Source: Prunella strophiata
Lineage: Eukaryota > Chordata > Aves > Passeriformes > Prunellidae
NCBI GenBank assembly: GCA_036583965.1
Contig: JAZBQD010000030.1
Location: 58,591,551-58,655,550, forward strand
Direction: 5' to 3'
Length of the DNA: 64,000 bases
How positions within the stretch are numbered: the stretch's first letter is position 1; every line of letters starts with the position of its first letter. A program made the translations under genes and the position numbers. The notes below the pieces were generated by a model that worked only from the letters and a program-made list of their open reading frames with translations, had not been told where the DNA came from and did no database searches. This document shows, piece by piece, positions 1 to 12,999 of this stretch.

Positions 1-254
1 GATAGCAATACAAGTACCCATGCACAGATTAAGAATTTTCCTGCCTCTCTTACCTCCACAGCCCAATTCAGTAAGCACTCTTCAAGACTGGTTTATCCAT
101 AGGAATACCTGCATAGTGACAATAAAGGATACAACCTTATGTTAAAATGGGACAGTGACAAAGGATGCATGCAAAATGTAAACAAAGCATACTAATTTTT
201 CACTCTCTTTCCAGAAGTGAAAAACAATTGAGACATTCAGGGGTTTTGTTGTTG

Positions 255-279
255 TTTTTTTTTTTTTTTTTTTTTTTTT
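255..279. repeat. poly(T) homopolymer, 25 bases
   Basis: There is an uninterrupted run of 25 T. No retrocopy body is visible on either side, so it looks like a simple homopolymer and not the tail of a processed pseudogene. Confidence 0.9.
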
Positions 280-3200
280 GGAGCTAATGTTTTTTTCCAT
301 TGGAAACAAATTCTGAATGGAAAGGAAATTCTGTTTTCAGTTTTCCTTTGTATGTCATTCACAGTGAACAACATGGGTGTGCCAGTATTTTATGGGTATT
401 AGAACTAAGTCTGAGTAGGAAATTCATCAGTTTTTACCCTATTCCCTAGCCCACATATCCCAACAGAGTAGTTATAATTGTTGCCACCTAAAAACCTATT
501 ACCTGAAACTTCTGAAAACTTTTAAATTCCAATCTAATTGAGGAAGAAAAACTTTCACAAGATCATCTAATCCTGGAACAGCAATGGCTATCTGCCACTT
601 ATAGCAGAATTTGACAAGTACATGCCATTACCAGAAGAACTCTTGAGACTGTTGAATGTTAGAGTAACAGATAAGTTTAATTACTTAGGTAACGTGAAAT
701 AGAGGAGGAAAAAAGAACTTCGTTGTCTGAAAGACAGCTTCATAACACACAGAATACAAACTCAAGCTTGAAAGGATAACCTCTTCCATCTGTAGTTCAC
801 TGACAGCGTGGGATGGTTTGAGAATGGAGAAAAATAAAGCTCAGGTCAAATAATATTTTGCTTCGTACTAGGCAAGTCTCATGTCCAGAGAAAGAAAAGA
901 GTTATATAAAGCAGAATTGTAAAATTAGCAGATGAAAGATATATGAATCTGTCATTATTCTAAGAAAGGAGGAACTCAAATGAAACAAGTATTTACCTCA
1001 TGGGATAAAAAAGAACAAAGCAAATCACTGCCAACTGTTAAAAGGATTACTGAAGAGTTGCTACAGCATGACCCTGACCAAATTAGTCAGTCATGAAAGC
1101 ATCCCCAGAGAAAAAAGTCTTATGAAAGGTAAATCTCATATGAAAAAGAGGAAATTATACAGAATGCAGGGAACTGAGTGTTGTAGAAGTTATAGGTTTG
1201 TCACAGGTACGGTATTATAAAAGCATCATTCTTGCATTTTAATAGAGTATTTCTGATGTTCAAAGTCATTACAAAACCAGAACCACTGGTAAGTGCTGTT
1301 GTTATGTTTCACAGAGATTCACAGCAAGACCTTGGATGTCAGTAATGCCCAGGACTAATGGTGTCATCCAAGCCTGTCCTGAGAGCACATTTGGCTGGAA
1401 GCCATTGAAATATTCTAACACATCCACCTCTCTCCCCACCCATTTTTCATACAAAATAAATTTAGGTATTCAGAAAAAAAAAGGGGTTGTGTTTGTGAAA
1501 CACTGCAGCTGCACAAAGTGTCAATTTAGGGGGACCAGGACCCTCCAATGATAAAACACTAGTGCTACAAAGATCATTTTACATGTGGCATAGAAACAAT
1601 AGATCTTTCTAAGATCACTTGGTCTGTGATGGAGTAGTTAAAAGCTGGGTTAAAACTGACATTCCTGAAAAGGGAGATGAAAACAGAAAGGTTTAAAGGT
1701 AACAAATCATAAGGTTTCTGCAAGCCCCGCGATTACCCTGAGAAAAGAAGACAGAGGAAACTGCTGGTAACAGCTGGTCTTGAATCACTTAATGTTCATA
1801 GTATTTTGCAGTTAATTCAGGTAGATGAGGCTCAGGCAGAGTAGACAAACTGCAGAGATTTAATACAGAGATTTGAGAAGTGCTGCTCATTACATAAAAA
1901 TGAAACACATCAGCAATGCATTTCTAAGCAGACAGCACAAAAAACCTGAAAACATAGAAGTGCTCATGTGTGAAGAGCTAATGTAGCAATCTAGGGATAA
2001 ACTGAATCCTTGATAATATTAGATCATGATTGGAATCTGGAACAAAACAGCCTAAAGGAGAAATTAATGTAAGACTCAGATTTAATTCTTGATCAGTTAT
2101 TAGAATTTGTCTAGCAAAGAGAGCTACAAAGACCAGACAAAGTCATGGTCTGCAGACAGTCCTCTGAGACTTGCAGGCATGATAGAGAATCCAGAATACT
2201 GCAAGAAAGAGCACCTGAGGCAGAAATGCATTCAGAGGTCAAAGTATGAATCTATTGAAGCCAGAACACAATGTTCCACATGCTGGGGTAAACAGCTGGA
2301 GTCAGCTGAAACAACTGAGCCCCAGGATATGGCAAAACCAGAACTAATAGACTTACTGCTCTCTGACAGTAGCCATCCTTATTTCTCACAGGAAACACTG
2401 TCCCCACTCCTACATTGTCCTAGGACTGCATGCAGGGCATATCTAAGATTAAATCACACATTCCTACTTAGTTGCAATTAGCAACTGGGTCATGGAGATT
2501 TTAAATTTTGCATTACGCTACATTATATGTTAATTACTGAGCTGCTGTTAAGTTCAGCTAGAAACAAAGAAAAGAGGAGAGCACGTCTTTAAGTAACCCT
2601 GATACAAGCTATTTAAAACTAGATGTAAATATAATCTAAATGTGCAAAAGGTTAAGCACTTACAGTTTACACACTGACGGATCCATTTTTAACTGCCTAG
2701 CTCTGAGAGGCAATGCTTGACCCACATACTGGCCCTGTTCAGTTAAATTACTACAGATGCAGGTGACTAGACTAAACTAGTACTCACAATCTGAGGAAAA
2801 TTCCATCTTTAAGCTATTGCTCCAGACACCTTCACTTGTTTCTGAGACCTGTACTTTTTGGTTAAACTAAGGTCTGTGAAGAAAGGTGGAATGTGGGCAT
2901 GCACCAAGAGATAAGACAGACACAGAATGAGTGTATCATTCTCACAGATATCAGCATCTGACAGTTAAGGGATACTTTGATCTGCAAAAGTGCTTGACAG
3001 ACACCAGATAAGTTGTAAAAGAACAGGCAACACATGCACTGACAAAAAAATTCCTTTAGATAGTCCAGGAGGACTGCATCCATTCCTCATTTCAAAAGAA
3101 GAACACTTTTCTTAAGAAGTAATTTGGTGAAGGGTATCTTTGATGGTTGAAAAGGCCGTATCTTCAGAGCATGCATTTTCTTCTTTTTTCCACAACTGAG

Positions 3201-6200
3201 TTCTCTAAGTAGGCTTTAAAAGACATCATCAGAAACTACCTTTGAAATGAAATAGGTACCTAAGTAAACTTAAACTTAGAAGTTTTAAAGACTTTCTTTC
3301 AAGTGTGTATGCTTTCTTGAAGCTTGAGATCTGTCAACATTTATATGGTATGATGAGGAATATCATGTAACAAATGAGGCATTCTCAAATGAGAAGATAA
3401 AACCATATCCAGTATGAGGGCCTTTATGAGACACACACAGCATTATAAACATTCTTAAGCTGAATAAACTCACATATTCAATATGTTTGTCTCTGATATT
3501 ATTGGTATACTTTGATATAAATTTAATGTTATTTGCCATGATCCCCAATTCATTATTCAAGCCTACTCTTTCACAGTATTATTTTGAGAAAGAAGCAGCA
3601 TTTAAAAAAATATGACTGCTTAACCTTGATGCTCACTGAATTCTACAAAAGAGAAAGCCATTACCTGACTAGACCATATAAGAAAAGTAAATATATCATC
3701 ATGGTTATACATACCAAATATACAGTATATGAGAAAAATGCATTCTCTATGTAAAAGAGATATTCTGCTCAATAATTTCAAACTGAATACTTTTTTATCT
3801 TTCATTTTAGAGAGCTTTTATCATATTCACACTTTCTTACTTTGCTGGGGAATAATGAATGACTTCAAAAGGTTATATTTTAGTTGAAAAGACTTTCATC
3901 TGAATTTTAATTAAAAAAAAAAAGGCAAGAGAAAAAATTGAGGAACGGGGAAAATATATAGCAAAGTTACAACACAACATCTCCTTCTGTCTCCAAGTGA
4001 ACACTTGTTTTTATGGCATGGTGTAAATGGCAAAAGGTACATAAAATCACTTTTGGTACCTGTGAAAACTGTATAGAAATATGGTTAACACCACATAATA
4101 GGAAAAGAATCATCAGCAGTTAGATTTGTCGGCTAGCACAAAGAAACAAAATAACACCTACTAGCTGTCTCAGTAGAGTAGACAGAACATGTCAAATGTT
4201 AAGAAGCAGTCTTCCCCATGATGAATTTTTAGACAGTTGAATCCAAAATGCTAAAGCCAGCTTATAGTTTCCTCTGGTTTTGTTTCCATTATAGAAAGAC
4301 CATTTTTATACTGCCTCAGTCTCTGATATAAATTATTCCTACAAACACTTACATGCAAGTAACTTTGTGTGAGCCATTCTCTTAGTAAAGCTCTATACAT
4401 ATGTACGTAATTATTTGTGAGAACAGGCTACTGAACCGTGTGTAGAGCGCAGCAAACATTATCCTCTGGTCACAGACAGAAACTGAGCACAAAACAGAGA
4501 GCTAGGATATATTGTCATTTGAGAAGAATAATGCCCCAAATCCATATACAGTATAATGAAAATCCTCTTAATATTACTAAGCACAGTATGTCTGCTTACA
4601 TATTTCCAAATGTATTTGAAGCACTATGAATACAAAGCCCCTGAACACCTTTCAGATCCTAAGTAGCATAATGCTGATCACAAGAGTGATTACTTACAGA
4701 AAACCAGAGTTGGAAGTCAGCAATGGCTTACAGTGAATCATTCATGGCCAATTGAAGATCTGAAAAGACAGTTGTTAAAAGTTAAGGTAAAAATTAACAA
4801 CGGTCTGAAATATAATTTTAAATATAAATTTAAATTTAATAATTTATAATTATTAACTCTCTTAAAAATACCTCAGCCTTAAAAAACAATGTTTTTTTCA
4901 AATGAAATTTTCCCAATGAACTAGCTTGCCTTCTTTCTCAAATGTTTGCTGATTTATGGATTCCTTCAGTATAAGGATTTTGCTTGTGTTAAAATAGAAG
5001 ACCAAAAGCTGACTAATGTTCTGAAGAATTTTTGAATGAATCTAACAGTAGGCCATGGTATAAACCAAACTAAGTAGAATTTTCAACTGGCTGAATTACA
5101 TGCAGGCAACCAGAAGAAAAACATAACAGATACAAATCTGAATGAGGGACATGAAGTCAATGAAGAAAATTGTGCTTCTTGATGAAGAAGCCAAGATATC
5201 ATTACATTAAAGATGACACTGTAAGTCATAACAAACAGAACCAAATTGCATGTAACTCTGCAGATTTTCACATCACATATCCCACTGAGTTAAAGAAATA
5301 TAACAAACTCAGGGTCAGAAGAATGTAACCAGGACATGATGTGGTCTGCTGAGTTCAAGTAGAAAAATATTGCAGAGCCATTGCTGTAAATTGTAACTGG
5401 TAATAAAAGCAGTAGATCTGTCTGGACTAGAGAAGAAATTACATATAAAAGACTGCTAAAATGTCTGGAGAACACAGGAGCACATTTTTCAAAGTAAAGA
5501 ATTAATGAAATATAGGCACTATATCCTGTAATCTTCTGGAACGTGTTTTGAATGACAAACCATTGTACTCTTTGGCAATTACTCATTTAATAAGAAATAA
5601 CTAACAGTTGATGAACATGAAAAACTGAAGTTGTTCGTGAATTGTAGCTCTCCACTGACTCCATAGTACTAAAAAACTTTACCATAATAGCAACCAGCAA
5701 CATCATTTAGTGGTGTTTCCAGAGAGTGGCTCTCTAGATAAATAACATTTGGGCTAAAATTCTCCTTTTCTACTGGTGACCTGCACAAACTTACAAAAAC
5801 CCTAGACTTTGAGCACTTTATTAGCACTTTGTTTTCAAGCAGAGTAACTCTATCTTGAACTTCACCCCACAAGTGCCAAATTAAAAATAAGATATTCTTT
5901 GCGCCCTTTCCTCAAAAGGAAACAACAGTGTTAAGTCATTAGCCTTGGACCTAAACTTATGTCATTATCTATCAGATAACTCTGTACAATAGCATAACTT
6001 TATAATCACTGCCATAATTAGTGATGTTTTCTTTTGTCTACTGCACTCTTCAATTAACACACAACCTACAGGAAACACTGCACTTTCATTTGCATGTAAT
6101 TTTTATACTTGATTAAACTTTTGGGTAATATGGGAAAAAAAATCCATTTCTTTTTAGTTTCTATGTTAAGGATTGCTTTTAGTGGAGAAAGATGTTTGCT

Positions 6201-9200
6201 TTGTTTAAACAAACCCTTTATTTTGCATTTCCATAAGAAAAATATTATGGAATAAAACAATGAACATAAAAAGAGAGAAGAAAATTCAAGAAATAAACTC
6301 AGTGACAGCATCATACTGATAGGAAGGCAGTTTGAGATATTGAGAAAACTTTTGAGTCTGCATCTAAAGATAAATATTTATATTTATGAAAAATGTATAT
6401 CTGATTCATCACAGGGATACATTTCTCCCCAGGGAAAAACTCTCTTAAGAGTTTCACACCTTCCGTTAAGAGACTTCGGGCTATAATTTGATATATGTAA
6501 TTCAAAATACTCACTGAGTAATTCCATTTCCATGTCCTGAGATAACAAACATTTTCTCCTATTCAAAGTGGAGCAGAATTGCTGAAGCTGTTTATAACAA
6601 CATAGAGATTGATGGTATTGTTTCTTTGTCGGATGACTTTCTAGTTATGGCTGAAGTAAAAAAAAGCTAGAAGAGGAAATGTTTTTAAGTCAAGAAGTGT
6701 ACAGTTCCAAAATATCCCTCATTTCACAAAATGCATTGAGACATATTAGAACATAAGATGTATAAATAAATTAATTAATCAGGGTCTTCTTCTCCTTTCT
6801 ATGAAGAGTTCAGTAGAAGTAATATGCATTAAAGTTTTCAATTTTCAACAGTTTTCAGATTCAAAATAACTCAAGTGATATTTTATAGAAACCATTGCAC
6901 TACATACCTGCAGGTTATATTATAATATATTGCATTATAGTTGTTATACATGCATGCATATATATATTTATATATATGTTTCTTTCTGTTTTAAAACTGC
7001 ATAATGCTGTTGTAGTATTACATATCTGAATTATTTTTCTGCTACAGTAAGGATATGACTTTTTATTGTGATCTTTAATTTAAACATATGTGCATTTATA
7101 CAATCACTTATATAAAAGTTCCTCCTGGAGTAAGTATATGACATTAAAAAGAGTATTCAAAATGGAAAAGGGTTATCTATTCTTGTCAGGAAGAGCTAGC
7201 CTGCTGCAGGTAATTTTTTGTCACATTGATATGGGTTAGAGGCATTTTGCTGCTTTAGAAGAAAGCATATCTTACTATTTGACCAATGTTACAGTGGACC
7301 TTGTTACATATTCTGTAAGACTTTCAAAAACTGTTATAATTTTTGTTATCATCTGTCCCAAAGCCAAAAGCACCTACGAAGGAAGTTTTATGGATTTTAC
7401 CAAATTTAAAATAAAGTTAAAATCTGGAAATCAGTGACAGAAAGAATCATTGTTCCAACTGTTGAAAGGTAATTGGATTAGAATAATGAGCACATATTTA
7501 TTTTTGGTAATTATTTCCTTGAAAAAACTGTTGCACAAAGAATTGCACGGGAGATCTTCAAAGTCATGCTTTTATTTCCACAGCTGCTGTGTTTTACACA
7601 GTGCAGTTCTGATAATATCAATTAAATTTATTACAAGGCAATAAAGATATATTTTATAGAATATTTTATATATTTCAACATCTGATCTATGAAGCGATAC
7701 ACTGGGATCTTTCAAGGGAAATGTTGAAAGAATGTATGCAATGTTCATTCAGACTCTACTGTGTGGGTGCCACTAGTCCAGATAGGCCATGGATTTTGAC
7801 TTAGGGACCCTACTGAGCCTTGTTTATGAGTCTGGTGTATAAGCAGCAGCACCCTCAGATGAGTGAGTGCCTGTAGGCCCTGGACTTGCAGCTTCAAGAG
7901 TAACAGTCTAACAGGCTTGACCAAGCTGGAGAAGTTTCCCGTCTACTGCCATCCACCATAACATCAAATAAGTAACGAAGTTCTAAGTCAACCTATGCAA
8001 CCAACGCTTTGAAAAGCTGTCTGGAAAAATCTACACTCTAGGCTTAATCCTAAGTGGTTTTTGACTTGTGAGTGAAACAGACCATAAACCAGACTGATGA
8101 TCAGGCTCAGGCTAAGGTGCAGTCTATGTGTATACTTGGGGACAAAACAGTTCTGAATTCCCAGGTCTGAATGCTCACCTGAACTGTTCCCAGTACTCTG
8201 ATTATGTACTGGATGATTCAAAAACCCTACAGATCCCCACTTTTCAATATACTACCCTTCACTGTCCTGAGAACCTCAAGTTCCAATTTTCAGAGGACAT
8301 GAAAAATAAGCGAGTGGAGAAATGGGACCTGTGACAACATCTGAACAGCTGCGTAATGTGGAGCCTAAGTAACCCATGGCCTTGCATTCCAATGCACTCC
8401 AGTTACTGGGGTCAGATTAGCAGCAGTGTCCTTGCCTTGTAATCAACTCAGGCTGATTAAACCCAACTGAGGCTACAAGCAAGCTGTAGCTTGTAGAACA
8501 ACCATTGGTCTGTTTGCTATTACCCAAAACCAACAGCTCAGAAACCCTAGGAACAAAGAGCATTTATGTACTGCTGACATTCACCTTCGGATATTCTCCT
8601 TAGTTTTGTAAAATTCAGATTGCCTCCCTCTGTATGTGCAAATTCAGGAACTGTATTTTCTCTGTGATATATTGAAGAGAATATTTAAACTATAGCAAAA
8701 AAAGGAGATACTGTTCTCCTAGGAATAGCTTCTGTCCTTCTTGTGGCTTGTTCCCTGTTAGATAAGATTGTTTTCTCAGTTGATGTTGGATGTAAATGTA
8801 GATAAACAGAAATAAAAAAAATTGGTTTTGGACTTTTTACTAATCTGCTACTGATATTGCAGTTATTTTAGAGTTTCAAAGTTTATATCAAAGTCAACAA
8901 GCATATCTTGTATTATCAAGAAGTTGTTTTGGAATAGGAAGAAAAAACAAAAATAATTTTATGCTTTCTCTCCCAGTGCGCATTATCCTTTGCTTAAGTA
9001 CGTGGTTAACAGGACTTAGTAAACACCTTTGCAAATTCCAATAATCTTGTGAATTTTAACCCATTATTTTCCAACAATTTTTTATTTTAAATATTTTTTT
9101 ACTATTTATCCTTTTTTTTTCAATTTTAAATGTACCTTTCATCCCCTCAATGAATTTCAAGTGACCAGGTATATAACATGGATAGTGTATTTTAATTACA

Positions 9201-9722
9201 GTTAGTAATACAGAGAAATATAGGTATCTTGACTGAACTGTGATATGATAAATTAATAGCTGTTTGAGTAAATATGATGACCTAGATCTTCCTATTATGT
9301 TAAGCATGCTGCATTTTAGGTATCTATACCTATTTCCTTTTATGACTGATGAGAAAGAAACAGTCGTTTAGCATAGAGTACAGCAGACGTGGTTTAGACA
9401 TCTAACTCAAGAGAGCTCTTTGAACTTCTCCTTAGAAGCACTTATTTCTCCTGGATGATTCACTGTATGTTTCACATTTCTGAATGTAATCAGTTGAATT
9501 TCACTGCCAGGCATTCCTCAAGCAGTGTCTCCAAAGCAGACATCCCCAGAATAGTCACCCTTTTCCCAAGTAGTACAGTAGCAAGCAATTTGCCCATAAT
9601 TTTCTCAGCATCAGGCTGATGGTTAGGTGAAACTAGATATGTCTAGGCTAAGAATATTTTGTTCACTGAGAATTTTAGAACTTTGTAATAACTTGGTTTT
9701 GGTTTCAGCCACCCCAAATGTA

Positions 9723-9723
9723 G

Positions 9724-9755
<32 letters not shown>
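9723..9755. repeat. (TC)n(TA)n compound microsatellite
   Basis: A short TC repeat passes directly into about ten TA units. It is an alternating purine-pyrimidine tract and likely to vary in length between individuals. Confidence 0.9.
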
Positions 9756-9756
<1 letters not shown>

Positions 9757-11164
9757 TTACATGGCACAACTGGCAAACATTTTAACCTGCCAGACAAGAG
9801 CCCAGCAGGTTGGGATTTTTCATCATACATTTCCATTTCTGCCTGCATACATCTTGAAACTAGTTCTATATGACAAGGAGGGGATCTTGTTACATTAACT
9901 CTGTATAAAATTCTTTAGGGAAGGAAGAGAGCTGTGAGTCTGTCTCCTTCTGGCTCAAAAAACCCTCTCTGTACCCAGAGCATTCCCAATTTATAAATGC
10001 CAGTTAGACAATCCCACCAAATTAGGCAATTGTAGCACCTTTTTCATTGCTGCCAGGTAGAATCTTGTCTCATTCTTTGAAGAGGAGCTCTGAGTAAGCA
10101 ACTCACCTTCTAGGCAGGGTACAGTGTCAGGGATCATAAGTGGCTGGAGGCATCTTCCAATGAGCTTTCAGTCAGCCAGCAAACTTCAGAGGTGGTCAGG
10201 TTGTTAGAAAAACACCTGTCATCACTGATTCCTATACTCATATCAAGGTAACTCCTCAGGCAGCCTTAAGGTTTCCTGGATTCAATGCTGAGTTGCTCAT
10301 CTCACTCTAGATCCTGTGAGGGAAGAACACATATATCTAACTCTAAACTCTGAATCCCAGTTTGTCCCAAGGAAGACAAGTTAAAGTGGAAATTTATCAA
10401 ATCCTTATTTTTGATTTGGCTCATTCTTTTTCTTTCTGCCACTCAATACTCTGTAAATTATTCCCTCCAATAGCCTCAACAAAAGATAATCATTGGCAAC
10501 AGTGGCTGAGCCAAGTAAACACTTAGTTTCATCATGTGAGAATATCTGGCTGATTTGGCAATCCAGTCAGAAACTGCCTTTATTCCTGTTTAGTCAGGTC
10601 TTCTTAAAATTAGATAATACACTGAATGTCCTTTGAAGACTTTGTAAGGAGGGAGATGGAATACAGGATTTTACAATTGCCAAATGTCATCAACTATTTT
10701 TGTGCACCAACAAAATTCAGATAGCTGGGGCAAAAGACAGCAGTTAGAAGTAGATGAGGAGGATAGACTTTTTCTTTAGATTTTTGGTAAAAAATGTGAA
10801 AGGCTACAGAAGTAATTAAATAATGGAACTGTACAGTACAGATAAAATGCAGAAAGCACAACTCTTAAGGAAACTGCTACAGGTAGAGGTATTCCAGAGC
10901 ATATTTGCATTAACTGAATAAAACTGCTTTTTTTACCTCAAAAGAAGAGGTAAAAGAGGTTTCTGGCAAGAAAAGGGTAGCCGTTTGAATTGAAGTAACA
11001 ATGTGATTGGGTATCTAACAATCACTTTTGGTGACTTCAGAAATTAAAGATCATGAGCTAGATCCTGAATTCCAGAAGGATGCTCAATAGAGCATCACAG
11101 ATAGATCCATACTGCATAGAGAGTAAAAATAATGGCAGCAACAATTTTCCTTAAATTTCTCTTA

Positions 11165-11870
11165 TATCATCCTGACCTTGAACACTTCCAGGGATTGGAC
11201 ATCTACAAATTATCTGAGAGACCTGTTCCAGTATCTCACGTTCTTTCTCCCATCTATTCTGAATCTGTTTTCTTTCAGTTGAAACCATTGACCACTGTCC
11301 TGTCACTACAGGTCCTGGTAAAAAAGTCTCTCTCAAGCTTTTTTGTAAGGCCTTTTAAGTATTGGGAGGTGCTGGAAGGTCTTCCTGGAACCTGCTCTTC
11401 TCCAGACTGAACAACCCCAACTCTCTCAGCATGTCTTCATAGAAGAGGTGCTCAAGCCCTCTATCATTTTCACTCTCTCACTCTTGACTGGTTGCAATAG
11501 ATCCGTATCTTCCTGTGCTGAGGATCCCTGAGCTGGAAGCAGTGTTCCAGGAGGGTCTCATAAAAATGGAGTTAAAGGGGAAGAATCACTTACTGGTCAC
11601 CCTTTTGGCTTTCTGGGCTGCAAGAGCACATGGCCAGCTCATGGACAGCTTTTCACCCACCAGTATCCCCATGTCCTTTTTTTCAGGGCTGCTTTCCATA
11701 CATGGATCTCCCACTATTTACAGGTATTGGGCATTGCCCCAGACCAGGTGCAATGGCCTTGCACTTGGCCTTGTCAACTTTCATGAGTTTCTCATGGGCC
11801 CACTTGTCAACCTGCACAGATCTCTCTGGATGCCATCCCTGTACCTACAGAACTCACATTTAGATCTAAC
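11165..11870 (-). mobile_element. CR1 LINE fragment, reverse orientation
   Basis: Read on the minus strand, this is a diverged piece of the 3' half of a CR1 non-LTR retrotransposon. Diagnostic plus-strand stretches are 'ccttgaacacttccaggga' near 11177, 'agactgaacaaccccaact' near 11403, 'catagaagaggtgctcaag' near 11438, 'gctttctgggctgcaagag' near 11608 and 'ggtgcaatggccttgcact' near 11747. They occur in the order expected for an inverted CR1, from near the 3' UTR back into the end of the ORF2 region. The extreme 3' end with its octamer tail is missing. The reading frame is destroyed. The open frame at 11515-11913 on the opposite strand is antisense to CR1 and not a gene. Confidence 0.85.
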
Positions 11871-12995
11871 CTTTCTTATGGGTATTAAAAAAAATATATA
11901 TGTTCAATATTAAAACATTTAATGTGCTTACGAGAAATAAAAACAAACCTACCTAGATGTTCTTCATTGTTAAATCTGTGTCTTCACTTGAACTTAAAAA
12001 ATAGAATTTATGCTTTACTAATAGAAGTTGCTGTGCCCCCCCCACTCCCCCAAAAAATCAACCATTCTGCCAAATATTTAATAAGATGGAAAGAATTCTT
12101 CATAATGAGAACAGATGAAAACCAAATAAAAACATTTAAAACTGATTTTTGGCAGAACATGAGATTTAGGACTGAATATATTGAAAGACAGGAAGTGAAA
12201 CACAGAGCACCTTGTGCTTTGTACATTTCAAGCAGATGAATTTAATTGACAGCTCAACTCAGAAGTCAAGTTTCATCTACTTAAAACACATCCACATCCC
12301 TATGATCATAGAAACAAACAAAATATTATGAATAAAACATGAAATTAAATGTTTCATTTTGATTTTTCAAACAAGAAAAAAAAATAACAAATCAAAATAT
12401 TTTCAGCAATTTTTTTTCTTCTTTTATTTCAGCAAAAATTCTTGAACTATGTGTTATTTAGATGTGACGTGATATTTATGACATTTTTGAGAAAATTTAT
12501 GTGCTAATAAAACAGTGATGGATCACCAGAGTAGAAAGCTTTTATACAATACCTAGTATACAATGTTCTTGGTCAAAACATACAATTACCTTCCAATTTT
12601 AAAATTTATCTGCTATTTTAATTTTATATATTTAAGTTACTTCGATTTTCATAAAAAGAAGGAAATTGCAAGTGTTAGTAACTGCAATGGTTTGCAAATG
12701 TGCTGAAGGGCACAAAATGGCACAATATATGCTGCTTTCAGTATTTCCTACCCATACAAATTGGCCATGCAGTATGTTGACCTATCCAGATGCTCCCCAA
12801 TTCTGAAATAATTCTAAGCAGACTTGCATAAGAATGGAAAAGAGTCAGTGTAAATCATTTTTATTCCCAGTCTCACCATTTTTCTTTTTTATAATATCCC
12901 ATCCAGACTGAGGTCACACACTACTAGGAAATTACTGCAGCATGATAGCAGGTTATATTAGCTAATTTCTATCTTAATTCATAACTCATCATCTT
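11871..12995. other. AT-rich noncoding stretch
   Basis: This separates the CR1 fragment from the ankyrin-like remnant. It holds A-rich and T-rich runs (for example around 12370-12430) and short chance open frames on both strands. I see no repeat family, RNA gene or exon. Confidence 0.5.
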
Positions 12996-12999
12996 GTGG

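Larger units (their letters stand above)
1..11164. other. AT-rich noncoding stretch, no gene recognised
   Basis: I read both strands and found no exon-like segment, RNA gene or interspersed repeat that I can name. Open frames here are short and have the composition expected of AT-rich DNA; the longest (about 2107-2481, plus) opens on TTG and matches no domain I know. Recognisable items are a 25-base T run (255-279), strongly AT-rich patches near 4800-4860 and 6900-6980, and a TC/TA microsatellite at 9723-9755. The block at about 7740-8530 is visibly less AT-rich than its surroundings, but I could not assign it to a repeat family. Confidence 0.6.

Noticed and set aside
255..279. Poly(T)/poly(A) runs (also 18325, 24384, 28806, 45539) as tails of processed pseudogenes
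   Set aside because: No retrocopy body adjoins any of them, and L1-driven retrocopies are rare in birds.
2107..2481. 124-codon plus-strand open frame
   Set aside because: It opens on TTG, has no domain or splice context, and lies in sequence where such frames arise by chance.
11515..11913. 132-codon plus-strand open frame
   Set aside because: It is antisense to an inverted CR1 fragment and arises from transposon sequence.
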